Assembly: GCA_027943335.1 (NCBI GenBank)
Contig: BSBK01007737.1
Coordinates: 330,501 to 394,500, forward strand
Length of the DNA stretch: 64,000 nt
Source of the DNA: Chamaecyparis obtusa
Lineage: Eukaryota; Streptophyta; Pinopsida; Cupressales; Cupressaceae
Direction of reading: 5' to 3'
Shown here: in pieces, positions 33,515 to 46,400 of the stretch
Position numbering within the stretch: position 1 is the first letter of the stretch
Layout: each line of letters begins with the position of its first letter
Translations under genes and position numbers: made by a program
The notes under the pieces: model-generated
Told to the model about the DNA's origin: nothing
The model's database searches: none
Seen by the model: the letters and a program-made list of their open reading frames with translations, nothing else

Positions 33515-34111
33515 TTAGAATAGTTACTAAAATGGTCATAAATTATGTTCTTATAGTAAAAGAATACTTTGACATAAGAAAAAAACTACACAATATTAAA
33601 ACATGACATTGTGCTTTAAAAAATAAAAAGGTACCTATAATGAAGAACTTCATTTTGACTTGCTAATTGGTTGTCACTATTAACTCTAAGCTTATCTTTA
33701 AAGTTTGAGCTTCACTTGGTTTCGAGAATAGTTTAATATTCTCTACTAAACAAGGCCAACCATGTGAAGGTGGAAGCTCATTTGGCCCCTCCCCCCCCCC
33801 CCCCCCTAACATCACTCTAAATTCCCCATTAACATTTAATAAAATTCATTCATTCATCCATTTTTGAAATATAACATTCAATCATTATAATCACATGATA
33901 ACATTCATTAACACATAAAATTCATTAACACACAACATTCATGAATAATTCATTAACACAAAATTCATTAACACACAACATTCATGAATAATTCATTAAC
34001 ACATAAAATTCATTAACACACAACATCCATGAAGAATTCATTAACACATCATTCATCAACATTACTAGTACAAAATTACATCCATTAAGACAACATTCTT
34101 TCATTAGCAAA
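33515..34111. other. Non-coding CACTA DNA with simple repeats
   Basis: It contains a 16-bp C run (33791-33806) and a tandem array of 'attcattaacacacaacattcatgaata'-type units at 33899-34060. No coding signal is present. Confidence 0.65.
33899..34060. repeat. Minisatellite, 'ttcattaacacaca' units
   Basis: Alternating ATTCATTAACACA, AAATTCATTAACACACA and ACATTCATGAATA words repeat about four times with small changes. The array lies just after the 3' end of the Transposase_24-like gene. Confidence 0.8.
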
Positions 34112-36814
34112 AAATGTTAATTATAATAATTTATTTTTGGGTATCTTGCTATTTTTTTTAATCATGTAGTTTCTAAGAGGAAGATCAATGTCCTCACCAT
34201 TCCCCTCCTCTACTTATTATAATTCCAACGCATGTCTCATCCTCATCTATTTAGGAACACGAGGTTGCTGAGCCAAAGGGGGGTCTACTGCAATAACAAC
34301 TACTTCATGAGTTAAATTCACACCATTTTATATTACTGAATTACAAGTATTTATTTAAGTAAAATAACTATAAATCAAAAAATTAATTTAAAAGAAAAAA
34401 ACATAGATTTCCTTTACCTGAATGTGCCACATGATCTACATGGTGATCAGTCTGAACATCCTTCGGCACTTGTTCAGCATGACATGATTCTATATCCTGT
34501 AAAATATACACAAAAAGGTTACACCAAGTTCAATTTAAGATGTTAAATTGTACTAATAATTACATAATTAGTTTTAAATAGAAAATGAGCACCTCCATCG
34601 ACAGTATGATGCACATCAAGGGCTTCATCATGTGGCGTATGATCTATGTCATGATTAAGAGGTTGCATTGCAATGTCATGCACATTATTATCAAATAGAT
34701 TGTTGCTCAAGTATTCAATTTCTAATATATATTTTGGCATATTTACATGTGCACATGATGCAGGAGACTCTTCAGTTGGGCCAGTGGAAGCTTGCTATAG
34801 GCATTCAGCCATGGCTTGATAGCCTTCCTTGAAGGCAATTTTTTTGTGTTCTGTCGTGGCCTCTAAATTAAATTCAGAGCCCTACATTTTTTGATTAAAC
34901 AAAATTATTTGCATTTTATAAATAATATTTCTCTACAATTCATTTAGTGCTACTTACAATTCATGCTTTAATTTTGGAATATCCACCAGAGCCAAGTCTA
35001 TGCTACCCAATCTTTTGCAGCCTGGCCTTTGTTTCCTTTGATGTGTCCTGCAACCTATGAAAAGTTTGAAATATGTTAGATGATATAGATATAAAAATCA
35101 CTAATTAGTGCATTATTACATTGTACTAGTAGTTAATACTATTGCATACCTTCTTCTCTCATTTGCTGGTATAATTCCTCTTTGAGCATCCCCTTTCTCC
35201 TTTGCATCCAAAATGAACTCATTCCAATCCCTCACTGGAATAAAGGGAGGACGCTTGTACTTTGGGTTCTGGACGAGACTCTTTCTATATGAGTCCTTCA
35301 CAGTCTTAAGATGGTTGCAAGCTCTTTCTAAAATTTTCTTCTCATCAAAAATATTATTACCAAACTCATGCTCTAAATCTTTAATGAGCTGATCTTTTAA
35401 TTTTTTGTCTTGCAAGTTCCACCTTTTAAGAAAAAAACACAAAATTGTTAGATATAGTAAAAGAAAAGACCCGAATGAAAAGAAAAATACTGTATGAATT
35501 AATGATATGAAAAAAAATAGTGGGATAAAGTTAGTTCACTTATGATGTTCCACCTTGTACATATGGTGGGCCCGAATATATGCAATGGGAGGTCATAAAG
35601 CATCTTATAAAATGAATCATTCCTTGCAAAAAATGTCATGGGATAATCAATCCAAAACTTGTTATGAATAGGTAAATGCATATTACAATATAAAAAATAA
35701 TTATTTAAAGTACCTGGAAGCTTAGGACATTTTAAAGGCATCGATTCATTATCATCAATCAACAATGACGTCTACATAACTCTTGTGCTAGAAACATGGG
35801 TAGATCCAAGAAATGATGGTGAATTATCACCAATACATGTACTCTGATCTATATCTGGCATACCAGATGATGCCTCTGGTGTATCTCCTACTCCAAAAAA
35901 ATAATCCACTATGTGATGCACCCAAGATTAAAGTACAAATTATCAAATCATAATTAACACAAAACCAAATATAGCAAAACAAGGATTTATCAGTTGGCAT
36001 AGACCATGAAGGCGTCGATGTTTGCATGCCCCTTGTTTTTGACATTACACTCCACAATCTTGGATGGACATCCGTAGACCTCCTAGGAGGAGTCTCCTAC
36101 ACTTGATCACCTAAACAATACATTGTTAGCAAAGACATTCTGAAATAATAAAAGTAAGAGTTAACTTAAGAAGTTTTTGAATGTTCCAAAGAAAAAATTC
36201 CTTGTAACTTGTCAACTAAAGGATTATTTTACTTGAGGTGGCTGCAGCTCTACTAGTACCAGCCTCACCGCATTGTCCTTGACCAGGTTCTAGATCAGTT
36301 TCCAAAAAATCCTGTAACAAGAACACATATTACATATTTTACTTCACAACATAAAAGAGTATAAAATATAAACCTTTATTGAACTTTTTTTTATAACTAA
36401 AGATTCATTATTTCTTACTTCATAACAATGTGCTTGCGCTTTCAATTCAGATAGCCTCTTTAGCATCTCCTCGGTTGGAATATTTGCTTCATCCAAAATT
36501 CTCATTATTTCTAAATTGATTTTTTTTAGTTTTTTCCTCAACATAATTGTCACATTAAGCATTTCTACAATATCATTATCAGAAGGGGTAGCTAATGCCT
36601 CTGTTACTACAGGTGCTTTTCCCCTATCCTGAACATCAAATTGTGATAGGAATATCAGTAAAACTATCATAAAAACTCCAAAACCGTAAATAAAATAATG
36701 TAATAATATAACATTTTTCAACTATCTAATTTGTACAATTTCAATAAGGTTCACCCTTGCTGAAGAATGGGTGGGAGGAGCATCGTCGTGGCCTCTATCG
36801 TGTGCGGGATCCAT
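34112..36814 (-). pseudogene. Transposase_24-like (Ptta/En-Spm, TNP1-type) accessory gene with introns
   Basis: Minus strand, starting at ATG 36814 (MDPAHDRGHDD). Plausible exons with GT/AG borders are 36814-36755, ~36631-36421 (RDRGKAPVVTEALATP; leucine-rich LNVTIMLRKKLKKINLEIM), ~36312-36233, ~36111-35980, ~35425-35150 and ~35057-34967. The fifth reads ERACNHLKTVKDSYRKSL and KYKRPPFIPVRDWNEFI. The sixth reads TSKETKARLQKIG and HRLGSGGYSKIKA. Further exons follow (EHKKIAFKEGYQAMAEC) and a last one ends near 34112. The PPFIP-DW-F and H-LGSGGY signatures are those of plant Transposase_24 proteins, which in CACTA elements bind subterminal DNA. Several stops break it. Exon borders are read by eye. 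Confidence 0.72.
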
Positions 36815-36917
36815 ATCATCTTGTGACAAAGATTAAATATAAAAACTTCAGCGAACTGAAAGCAATAGACTTAGCAAAAAAATTTATTAATAAAATGGTA
36901 TATAGTACTTACCACCC

Positions 36918-38175
36918 TCATGATAGAAACTTTTTTTTATCTATGCAATTTAAATGGTAATCTATTAGCAGTTCTTCCCTTGCACTTATTGATTTTATCA
37001 CACATACAAAAACTTGATTCCCCTCACACGCCTCAAATATGCAATTGGGTTGCTTATTAGTTGAGGAAGGTCACGTACTATTTATAAAACTTGCAATATT
37101 ACCTATTGCTTTTGGTCTCCCATCAATGTACATTGCAAATATTTTACTTTGATCATTTTCTTTCCATTGTATATAATTAGCTGATAGTGCATACCTATGC
37201 ATACTTTTTTTATATTGAACAATCCACATCCAATCATTGTAATTGTAACACGGACCGACATACTTGAGTAATTCAACAACGTTGTTGTAACATACCTTTA
37301 ACCCATCCATGGAAAATAGGCCCAAACCATGTAATGAGGATGGAGCTATGTGATATATCCACTCATTAACACAACAATTAGTGTTAATTGGAGGTAGCTC
37401 ATTGGGTACCCATTCTTTCTCAATATGTGTGTACCAAAAGGGCACCTTGATGTCACCTTTGGTCTCATCATCATAAGAACATGACCCCCTTTAGCAAGGA
37501 AAAATTGCATGCATTTATCAAATTTTTTTCTAATCTTTTGACCTCTAGTTGATTTGGCTATTTTAGTTGTACTACATGTAGAACTTTCATCTAGCATTCC
37601 CTCATTTCCCTCATTCGATGTAGATAGATCTGACAAGTACCTATTTGGTAGGTCCTGCAATCCATCAAATGAGATATTGTCACGTCCCCACTTCAAATAG
37701 AATTTTGATAATATTTAAATAATATATATAGAATAATCAAGTCATGACCCATACGTACGGTTCTTCTTTGTCTATACATGGGAGATATAAAATGTACTAA
37801 GTTGAAATTGATTATATAATTATATTTCTATATGGTTCTTATTTGTCTATAAATACATTATATGATTATATAATATGTCTATTTATAACATACGTGCTCA
37901 GTGATAAACAAGAAGAATATAAGAAAGTTATGTCTATTTATTAACTTATACCTGCTGATCCATGTCACTGTGCACAATCCATGCCAAAGGGGTTAAATTT
38001 CCTACATATGTTAATCATTTATCTTAAGTTAGCTAAAAATTACATGATACGTATGCTACAAATAACTTAGAAGACAACATAAACAATATGAAACATCGTA
38101 AACATGAACAAATTTACCTTATAAATGGAATGCAAGATCATCAACAGGAAGGGTGATGATGTCTGTAGTCAATTG
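36918..38175 (-). pseudogene. SET-domain gene carried by the CACTA element
   Basis: Minus strand. Two small 5' exons (38118-38175, TTDIITLPVDDLAFHL; 37952-38001, NLTPLAWIVHSDMDQQ) are followed by a long exon from 37690 (GRDNISFDGLQDLPNRYLS). After a one-base frameshift near 37480, the SET region follows. It reads SSLHGLGLFSMDGLKV, later GRPKAIGNIASFINST, a TGA, then KQPNCIFEA, VFVCVIKSISAREELLIDY and a stop at 36918-36920. The GNI-FIN, NC-F and EELLIDY motifs are the AdoMet- and lysine-binding core of SET methyltransferases. The usual G before EEL is R here. No pre-SET Cys cluster is seen. The substrate is unknown. It lies between TNPD and Transposase_24 pieces, same strand. Confidence 0.75.
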
Positions 38176-38372
38176 CCTATTTGCAAAAAGGATGATAATC
38201 AAACACAATATATACATGTATCAGAAACAATTAATTGAACATCATAAGCAAAACATTGGTAATTATAAATCACATATGTTGTAATCATTAGAATTGAACA
38301 CAATAAATATGTAATCATTACAATTGAAATCAATAAATCATGTCAATTATTTCATTGATCATTTCAATCATG

Positions 38373-38461
38373 TCATTGATCATCTTCATCATCATCATCG
38401 TCATCATCACCACTATAATCATTGCCATCATCACCATCATCATTGCCATCATCACCATCAC

Positions 38462-38512
<51 letters not shown>

Positions 38513-38990
38513 CATCATCACCGTCAACTTGATCTTCATCATCTGATTCTTCATCATCTTCAATATCTTCTTCTTCCATAACATTATACTTTATCGGCCT
38601 TCCTCTTGGATCATGTCTAACAACAAATGACCAACCTTGTTTATGTGGAACCTCTGAGTAAAACACTTGCTCACATTGGCTTGGAAGAACATAGGGCTCA
38701 TCTCCAACTGGCTCAAATGACCTTGTATTAATCATTGTAAATCTATTATCATGTTGAATAACAGTTCTATCTAGATCATTTTGATTCAGTCGTAGCCTGT
38801 ATAGCCTGTACCATTTGACAATGAATAGAACTACTTTGAAGGAGTTAAAGTCGCACTCAATTATATCATCCAAGATGCCATAGTATCGATTTGGAGATTG
38901 TTGAGGATGTATGTCATTTCTAGATGATATATTAGTGACCTTGAAAATTGTAGTTATCCTAGAATCACAAGTTTTCTTTGTGTCATCCAA
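38373..38990 (-). pseudogene. TNPD transposase C-terminal piece (DUF4216-like) with poly-Asp tail
   Basis: 205 codons on the minus strand. YYGILDDIIECDFNSFKVVLF, then VKWYRL and DEPYVLPSQCEQVFY, are the pattern of DUF4216, the domain after the catalytic Transposase_21 part in plant CACTA TNPD proteins. The tail is an Asp run encoded by the (CAT/ATG)n microsatellite. Upstream (above ~39003) the sequence turns into a plus-strand Ty3 fragment. The catalytic part is absent, either deleted or displaced. The start MDDTKK is only the first Met of the remnant. Confidence 0.85.
38383..38525. repeat. (CAT)n microsatellite
   Basis: A near-continuous CAT/CAC/CGT triplet run on the plus strand. On the minus strand it encodes the Asp/Gly-rich acidic tail of the DUF4216 fragment. 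Frames on the plus strand give His or Ile runs that are artefacts. Confidence 0.95.
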
Positions 38991-39049
38991 CTTTTTTATG
39001 CGACATAAATTAATGTTATAGTATTTATATTATAAGGTTTTGTAGTTTT

Positions 39050-39430
39050 CTTATTGATTCAAGGGCTTCACATAATTTGGTTTTAAAGGAGGTCATCAAC
39101 AAGTTGCATTTACAAACCTCTCCACATCCCAATCCATACTATGCTACTTGGGTGAGTAAGGATCAAAATCTACTTGTGCATGAGCAAGTTATCCTAAATT
39201 TTTCAATTGGGCAATATTCTGGTAGTATTTTGTGTGATGTAATGGAAATGAGTTGTGGACATGTTATCTTGGGTAGACCTTGGCAATGGTCTAGAAGGAC
39301 TGTGCATGATGGTTTCACCAATACCTACTTAGTGCACAAAGAAAAGATAACCTACAAACTAACTCCACTTAAAGGTGAAATGCAGCATGTAGTTATGTGT
39401 TTTGGTAAGGATGTCTTGGTGCAAGGCTAG
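39050..39430 (+). pseudogene. Ty3-type protease fragment inside the CACTA element
   Basis: A plus-strand frame reads FLIDSRASHNLV, then VINKLHLQTSPHPNPYYATW and CGHVILGRPWQWSRRTVHD. It parallels the Gypsy-1 protease (DSGSTDNLV … CHMLLGRPW), but from a different family. The catalytic D-S/T-G has become D-S-R. The fragment ends at a stop after LVQG. RT and integrase are not visible downstream. Confidence 0.75.
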
Positions 39431-41594
39431 AATAACCAAGTTGATACCGGTTGGAAACAAGATAATAGGTTGAGAGTTGAGGTAGGGCAGGACAGCCTTA
39501 AGAAAGGTGGATTGTTGACACCCATGTTTGTGGTGATTGGGATAGTCAAGTGTCCTATTGGAGAACATGTAGATGAAGTTGCAGTACTGGCAGAGGAAGA
39601 TCCAATGGAGTTTGTGCAGGGGTCTAATGTGCAGCAGCAGTACTGTCATGTAGAAAGATAGTCAAAACCAAATGATTTTTTCTCTAACCTTTTATGTATG
39701 AATGTAGGGAGTTTGGGATAGAGGTAGACCACCCTAGGGGAGTGTTTCATTCCTCCAAATAGTCATAGTGGATACAAGAAATACAACTCTTGGGACAAGA
39801 GTTCTTTGCATGGTGGGGAGTATGGTCCAGGAGCACCACACACAATCAATCCAGGGACAAAGACTAAGAAGACCTACAAGGTATTCAAGGAAGGTCAGAA
39901 GAGTCAACAAGACAATTAGAGGCTAAGGAAAATCAATTGGGAAATACTAAATCCTATAATGGCTTTTGATTTTATGTAATAGGAACAAATCCTAGAAATT
40001 GTTAAAAAAAAGTCTTAAATGGGCCAAATCTTGATTGTATGGGGGACTAAAAGTATCCAAGCATCAATATTTATTTCTCAAAGTCTAGAATAGGTTATTA
40101 AAAAAGTTTGAGTGTTTAAATGTCTTTACCAAGGGAGTTTTCAATTAAATAAATCCTTTTTATAAGACAAAATTCAAATATTTAAATAAGTAACGGCTAT
40201 TCTAGGATTTTAGAGGGAACTAATAGTTTGTTATGTTTTATGACTTAACCTTTCAACTCAACGATGACAGTTTGTTGAAATGGTTATTGGTGAAGTTATA
40301 TATGTGGAGGAAGTCTCTATTACGGGCCATAGAAGAGAACCTGTGTGAATGCAGATTGGGCGAAATAGTAAGAAATAAAACTTATCAAATTTTGCAATTT
40401 CCCTGATCTTTAAAGCCTCAAATTGATTGGACTGATATTCTCATGAATTGAAAGGGTTTATTAACCATTTTAATTTCTTAGTTGATGAGTTTCATATTTT
40501 ATTAATTCATTGTTGCACCAGTTGTAGAGCAAGGATCTTCTTTTATCTATTTCAGTTGTTACAGTAGGGTTTTAGGAGGAATGAGAATCATTCCATGAAT
40601 ATAAAGGCCTAATATTCATGGAATGTTAATTCTAACTTGTATTGTTAATTTATTAACCATGCATATGCATAGTTGAGTGGACCAAAGGTGATCACAGTCA
40701 GGAATAGTGGAAAAGCAGTGAAAATGGATGCCACAGTGTAGCAATGGTTGATCCGTCCACATAAGGCACATATTTTATGCTTGGGAACATTTTAGTATGT
40801 TGAATGGATGGTTAATCATTCATCAATTTGTTGCAGGAGTGTATGGAGATGTGACATTGAGAAAGCCCTAAGTAGCAAGGGTTTGGAGTCCCAAATTGGG
40901 GGTTTTAATGTTGCAGAGCATTGGGGACTAATTCCTTTTGTATTTGGCTAATTTAAGACATAACTAAGCACTATCCAAGAGTTGGGGTCATTAGATGAGG
41001 TCTAGCTAATACTTCCTTTGTTAAATCAGTCATTTTCATATAGTAAAATAATGCATCAGTCATAGACAGGGACATTGGTCCAAAACAACCACAAGGAAGT
41101 TTTTGATATGTTGAAGTACTTTGAAAAGGGTATTTATAAATGAAAATATTTTATTAAGTGATTTGAGAAAAGACAAAGTTATTCCTATTTTTAGTCTGCT
41201 ACAGGGCTACTAGCTTGGTGGATTAGGTCTTTGGCAGATTGAAGAAGATTGTGTAGGATGGGAGTTTGGAATTGACCTAGAACTCTAAAAGTCTTGAAAT
41301 CCAAGTGGATTGGAACATATAAATCCCAAAACATCACTTAGAAGTCTAGGGGATAAGTTTGAGAAGTGAAGCCTTCAAGTCACTTAAGGGTTTGGGTAGG
41401 TTATAGTGCCTAAACCCCTAAAATTTGTAAGTTCTCTTGTGTACTATTTTTAGCAATACACTTGATGTTGGTTTCAGGTATGCAAGTATTATGTCATGGT
41501 ACACTATAAATTTGGACCAAATTAATGCAACTTGATAAGGAAAACAATAGAGATTTGCAATTATTGTACTTGCACATTCTTTTCTTTACTAGCT
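39431..41594 (+). other. Possible 3' remains of the Ty3 fragment; no clear domain
   Basis: An open frame at 39470-39661 (VEVGQDSLKKGG…) and a short stretch around 39700-39920 (SGYKKYNSWDKSSLHGGEYG, TINPGTKTKKTYKVF) may belong to the same degenerate element, but I cannot assign a domain. 39960-41540 is AT-rich and could include an LTR; no second copy exists in the window to prove it. Confidence 0.4.
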
Positions 41595-42515
41595 TCCTAT
41601 AGCTCATTTATTTCTGCTAGGATATCTAATATATCTTGTTTGATTTTCATCAATTTCTATTCCCTATCTTGTAATGCATATTTTTTCATTTGATGATTCC
41701 ATTTCTCTAGCTCTAGTTTTGTTTTGGCCACTTGTATGTCTCTCTCTAACTAGACTTCTTTATCTTGCATTTTTTGTTAAATTGGCACTTACGGAACTAT
41801 ATTAGAAACAAGCTCCTTATCTCTTTTATCAAAATCTTGTATTGTTCCCTATAGTTTCTTCTCTAATATCTCCTTTTATTTTACATCCTCTTTTAAAACT
41901 ATGTTTGGATGTCCAATATCCATTGAATGAGCTTATTCTTTTCAAGCCCTACCTTTTTCTCTAAAATCTTTATACTCCTTAAGGCATCTTCAAGACACTT
42001 TTGGGTCTGTAGAAGTTGTTCTTTTGATTGTAGTTGTTTATCAAGGCCTTATTTCTCTTCATTCAAATATGATAAAGAGTTCTTAAATCTAGTTTGAATT
42101 TGTGCAATATTTTCTCTTTCTAATTATAGAACTATGGAAGAGTTGTCATCCATTTCCTTTGTAAGATGAGCACATTCTAACTCATAGGACTTGGATTGAG
42201 ACCTGAATCTATCCATTATGGCTCTAGCATCCTATAAATCTTTTTCTTTCTTTTCCATCTTAAGAGAGGGTTTAAAATAATCACGAGTCACTTCCTTTTG
42301 ATACTCTCCCATCAATTCCACCCTGTCATGAGGTTTAGCCAACTTGAGTTCAATACCAACTGCATAGGTATCATCATTTTCAGGAAGCATATATCCCTAA
42401 AGCTTGTTTCTTCTATTTGGAATTTAGGAAACCATGATGAACTATTTGCTTTTCTCATCAAAGAGAGAACTTGACATTAAAGTAGCTAATTTATCATCCT
42501 TTATGTTCTTCATCT
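41595..42515 (-). pseudogene. Degenerate coiled-coil ORF, split by Gypsy-2
   Basis: A minus-strand frame holds from about 42515 (MKNIKDDKLATLM) with point stops and one or two shifts down to about 41595. It reads VGIELKLAKPHDRVELMGEY, then SYELECAHLTKEMDDNS, LQSKEQLLQTQKCLEDALRS, IKILEKKVGLEKNKLIQW and VAKTKLELEKWNHQMKKYAL. This is a heptad-rich coiled coil of roughly 300 residues. The N-terminal side runs into the Gypsy-2 insertion (TSD CAAAT at 42596-42600), and the sequence right of 48828 should be its upstream part. The function is not recognised; it may be a structural protein of a retroelement or a captured host gene. Confidence 0.5.
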
Positions 42516-42600
42516 ATTGATCTTTAGCAAGCCTAGCTTGCTTGGTGGCACTGAATTAATTTTGAATCATAGATGGGGATGTGATTTATTTCTAACAAAT

Positions 42601-43441
42601 TGATGAAGGGTGCTCCCCTTAATACCACAAACACATAATAGAAATAGAGAAACAACAACAATAATATGCAAGAACAGAAAATTGGCTTCTTATTATCTCC
42701 ACAAATGTGGAATTACAAACTTTCAGAATTACAATATGCAAAGCCACATGGGCATTCCCTTACAATATTCTGTAGGACAAAGCCTCGAATCAATACCCAA
42801 AATTTCCCTAGACAACACTACGGGCCTTCTTTATATAGGCAATTTCCACCGCCTGAGAAGGTTCTAGAAATTTAGCCCTTAGGACCGACCAAACTTAGAA
42901 TTATTTTATTTTACAATTTATTACATCAAAGTCGGCTCAAAATGAGTTTTGAAACCCAAACAGAAATTTTGAAGAAAAATTATTTTCCACCATTTCAGGT
43001 GACCCAACTTTCGAAGACCATAAGTCATCGCTTGTTGACCCGATTGGCTATTATAACCCCATTCTGGAAACACCACGAAGCGCTTTATAAGCTTGACCTG
43101 TGCAAAGTGCCCATCACCCAAATTTTCAACCTCATCTAGGGCCTCTAAAGCCTTCAAAACTGAGTTTGAAGTTTTTGTACCCTGCTGCCAATACCGAAAA
43201 TCTTCAATATCTTCAAAACTAGACCTGATCTAGCCATGAAACTTTGCTGGCAGGCTGATATGACTGAGATGAACCTCCACATGTAAAATAAGAACATTCT
43301 AAGATTGTAAGACCAACTTACTAAAAATAGCAAGTTTCCATAAATAGCAACTCTGCACAAGATAGCCCTTATTGAATACAAAAACATAAATATTTTTGGG
43401 TGATGCAAGATTGCTCTTACACCCAGGATGCTCCTGCATCA
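42601..43441 (-). repeat. Gypsy-2 3' LTR
   Basis: The minus strand begins TGATGCAGGAGC and ends CACCCTTCATCA, with a TATA box at 42830-42837. Confidence 0.95.
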
Positions 43442-43479
43442 GACACCTAGAGTAATTTGATAAGTGACCCTATCACGAC

Positions 43480-46400
43480 TCAGGTGTGCAGAGGAAAACC
43501 AAGATGGTTAACCTCCTCCTTTGTTAGCCATGACGAATCTTCAACAGGTCATCCTTTCCATTTGACCAAATACTCTTCATATGTCATGTTCCTTATGCTT
43601 CTGCCAACATGATTGTCCAGTATATCTTCAATCTCCTTGATATCTGAACTGGTTGCTGGAATACCCCACTGTGCTACTGCGATCTCATCTTCAACACTTC
43701 ATGATACTCTGTCAAATCTGAAATGTTAAACACTTGTTATATGTACCAACCAAAAATCACTCCTTCCACAAATTAACCATGACTTCATCTCCAACCTGAA
43801 ATTCTTTATGCCTCCTTTTCTCATCTGTCTTAGCCTTATACTGTGCATTCATCTTGGTAATATGCTTCCTCACCTCCTCATGGATGTTTTTCAAATGTTC
43901 TACAAAATCCTCAGCTTCAGCACTACTTATTTCTCCTTTATCTATCTTTCTCAACTCAGATGCATTTCTTGGACTACTTCCATATACAATCTGGAATGGT
44001 GATTTACCAGTGCTCCTGTTGACAGAATTATTGTATGCAAATTCTGCCTATGGTAAAATCAAATCCCATCCTGTTGGCTTATCTCCAACCAAACATCTCA
44101 GCAAATTTCCCAAACTTCTATTCACCACCTCTGTCTATCCATCAGTCTATGGATGATGTGATGAACTGAACTTCAAATCTGTCTTCAACTTCTTCCACAA
44201 TGTCCGCCAGAAATATCCAACAAACTTAGTATCTCGATCTGAAACTATGGTCTTTGGCAAACCATGTAGTGTCACCACTTCTTTGAAAAACAATTCTGCT
44301 ACATGAACAACATCATTAGTCTTCTTGCAGGGAATGAAATGTGCCATCTTCAAAAATTTGTCAACTACTACAAAAATTGAATCATGTCCCCACTGTGTCC
44401 TCGGTAAACCAAGAACAAAGTCCATACTGATATCCTCCCAAGGCTTCACTTGTACAGGTAATGGCTGATACAACCCTATATTCTGCTTCACTCCTTTCAC
44501 CATCTAAAATACTCTGTAACTCTGTACAAACTTCTTCACATCTTGCTGCAATTATGGCCAATAATAATTCTCACCAACCAAAGCAAGGGTTTTATCATGA
44601 CCAAAATGTCCAGCCAATCCTCCACTATGCTTCTCCTTGATGAGATTCTCCCTCATAGAACTTCATGGAATGCACAACTCACTCCCTCTGAATAGCATAT
44701 CATCTTGGATGATAAAATCTAGCCATTGCGTCCTATCTAGAGTAATAGGCTCTTTACAAGCTTTCCAAGCTCCACAAAAATCAGGATCCTCTGGATACAA
44801 ATTCTTGAGTTCCTTGAACCCAACCACCTTAATCTACATCTCTATCAGCAATAGTTACCTTCTGCTAAGAGCATCTACAACCCTGTTAGACTTTCCACTT
44901 ATGTGTTTCAAAACAAATGTATAACTCTGCAAAAACTCAACCCATTTCAAATACCTTTGATTCAACTTTCCTTGACTATTCAAATATTGCAAAGCTTGAT
45001 GATCAGTATACAAGATAAACTCTTTAGGAAGCAGATAATGTCTCCACTTCTTTAATGCCTGAACTATAGCATAAAATTCTTGATCATAGACAGAATATTT
45101 TCTCTTGGAATCATTTAACTTCTCACTGAAATAAGCAATAGGTTTACCTTCTTGGCTCATAACAGCTCCTATTGCAATACCACTAGCATCACAATCTACT
45201 TGAAACACCTTATTAAAATCTGGAAGTGCTAAAATAGGTTGTTCTGTAACTTTTTGTTTCAACAATTGAAAGCTCTTTTCTGCCCCATTAGTCCACTTAA
45301 ACTCTTTTCTATGCCCTCTCATTGTCTCAGTCAAGGGACCACAAATACTGCTAAAATTTTTGATAAACTTTCTATAAAAACTAGCTAGACCATGAAAAGA
45401 TCTTACCTCAGTAGCACTCCTTGGAGTAGGCCATTCAAGGATAGTCTGTACCTTCTCTGGGTCTATTTTTAGACCTTCTGCTGAAACTACAAATCCCAAA
45501 TACACTAACTCTTTCTTCACAAAAGTGCATTTCTTCAAATTAATCAACAATTTCTCATCTCTCAACTTCTCAAACACCATACGAATATGCATCATATGTT
45601 CCTCCAATGTCTTGCTAAAGATCAAAATATCATCTAGGTAAACAATGACAAACTTACCCAGAAATTCTTTCAGAACCTCGTTCATGAGCCGCATGAAAGT
45701 GCTCGGTGCATTGGTTAGCCCAAAAGGCATGACTAACCACTCATACAGTCCTTCCTTTGTCTTGAAGGTAGTCTTCCATTCATCTCCTTCTCTGATCCGA
45801 ATCTGGTGATATCCACTCTTCAGATCTATCTTTGAGAAATACATAGCTCCACTCAAAAAATCCATAATATCATCCATTCGTGGCAATGGAAACCTATACT
45901 TGATTGTGATCTTGTTTATTGCTCTGGAATCTATACACATCCTCCATTCTCCATTCTTCTTTAGTGCTAATACCATTGGTACAGCATAGGAACTCAAACT
46001 CTCATGGATCAATCCTTTCTACAACAACTCATGTACTTGTCTGTTCAATTCTTCACTTTCTGTTGGTGTCATTCTATGTGCTGCCTTGTTTGGCAAACTG
46101 GCTCCTAGAATCAAATTTATCTGATGACTGAGCTTCCTTACCGGTGGTAATCCATCAGGTACATTATCAGATATAATATCCTGAAACTTATTCAACAAAT
46201 CTGCAACCTCTACAGGTGCATCCTCTACTTCTTCTTTACTAACTTTTAGAATTAAAGCAAAACACACATGCTCATGCCTCATACCATCTAGGAATTTTCT
46301 TCCATCAACAAATGTTATTCTTGCATTACCACATACCTTTTCTTTGGTCTCCTTCAATGGATTTAGCTTATGTCGCACTCCATCCTTTGTTAGGGAATAG

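Noticed and set aside
33791..33806. C run as a functional signal
   Set aside because: A simple homopolymer, prone to length error; nothing around it suggests a role.
38324..38581. His-rich and Ile-rich open frames on the plus strand and a Met-rich frame on the minus strand
   Set aside because: They are products of the CAT microsatellite; only the Asp-rich minus frame belongs to a recognisable protein.
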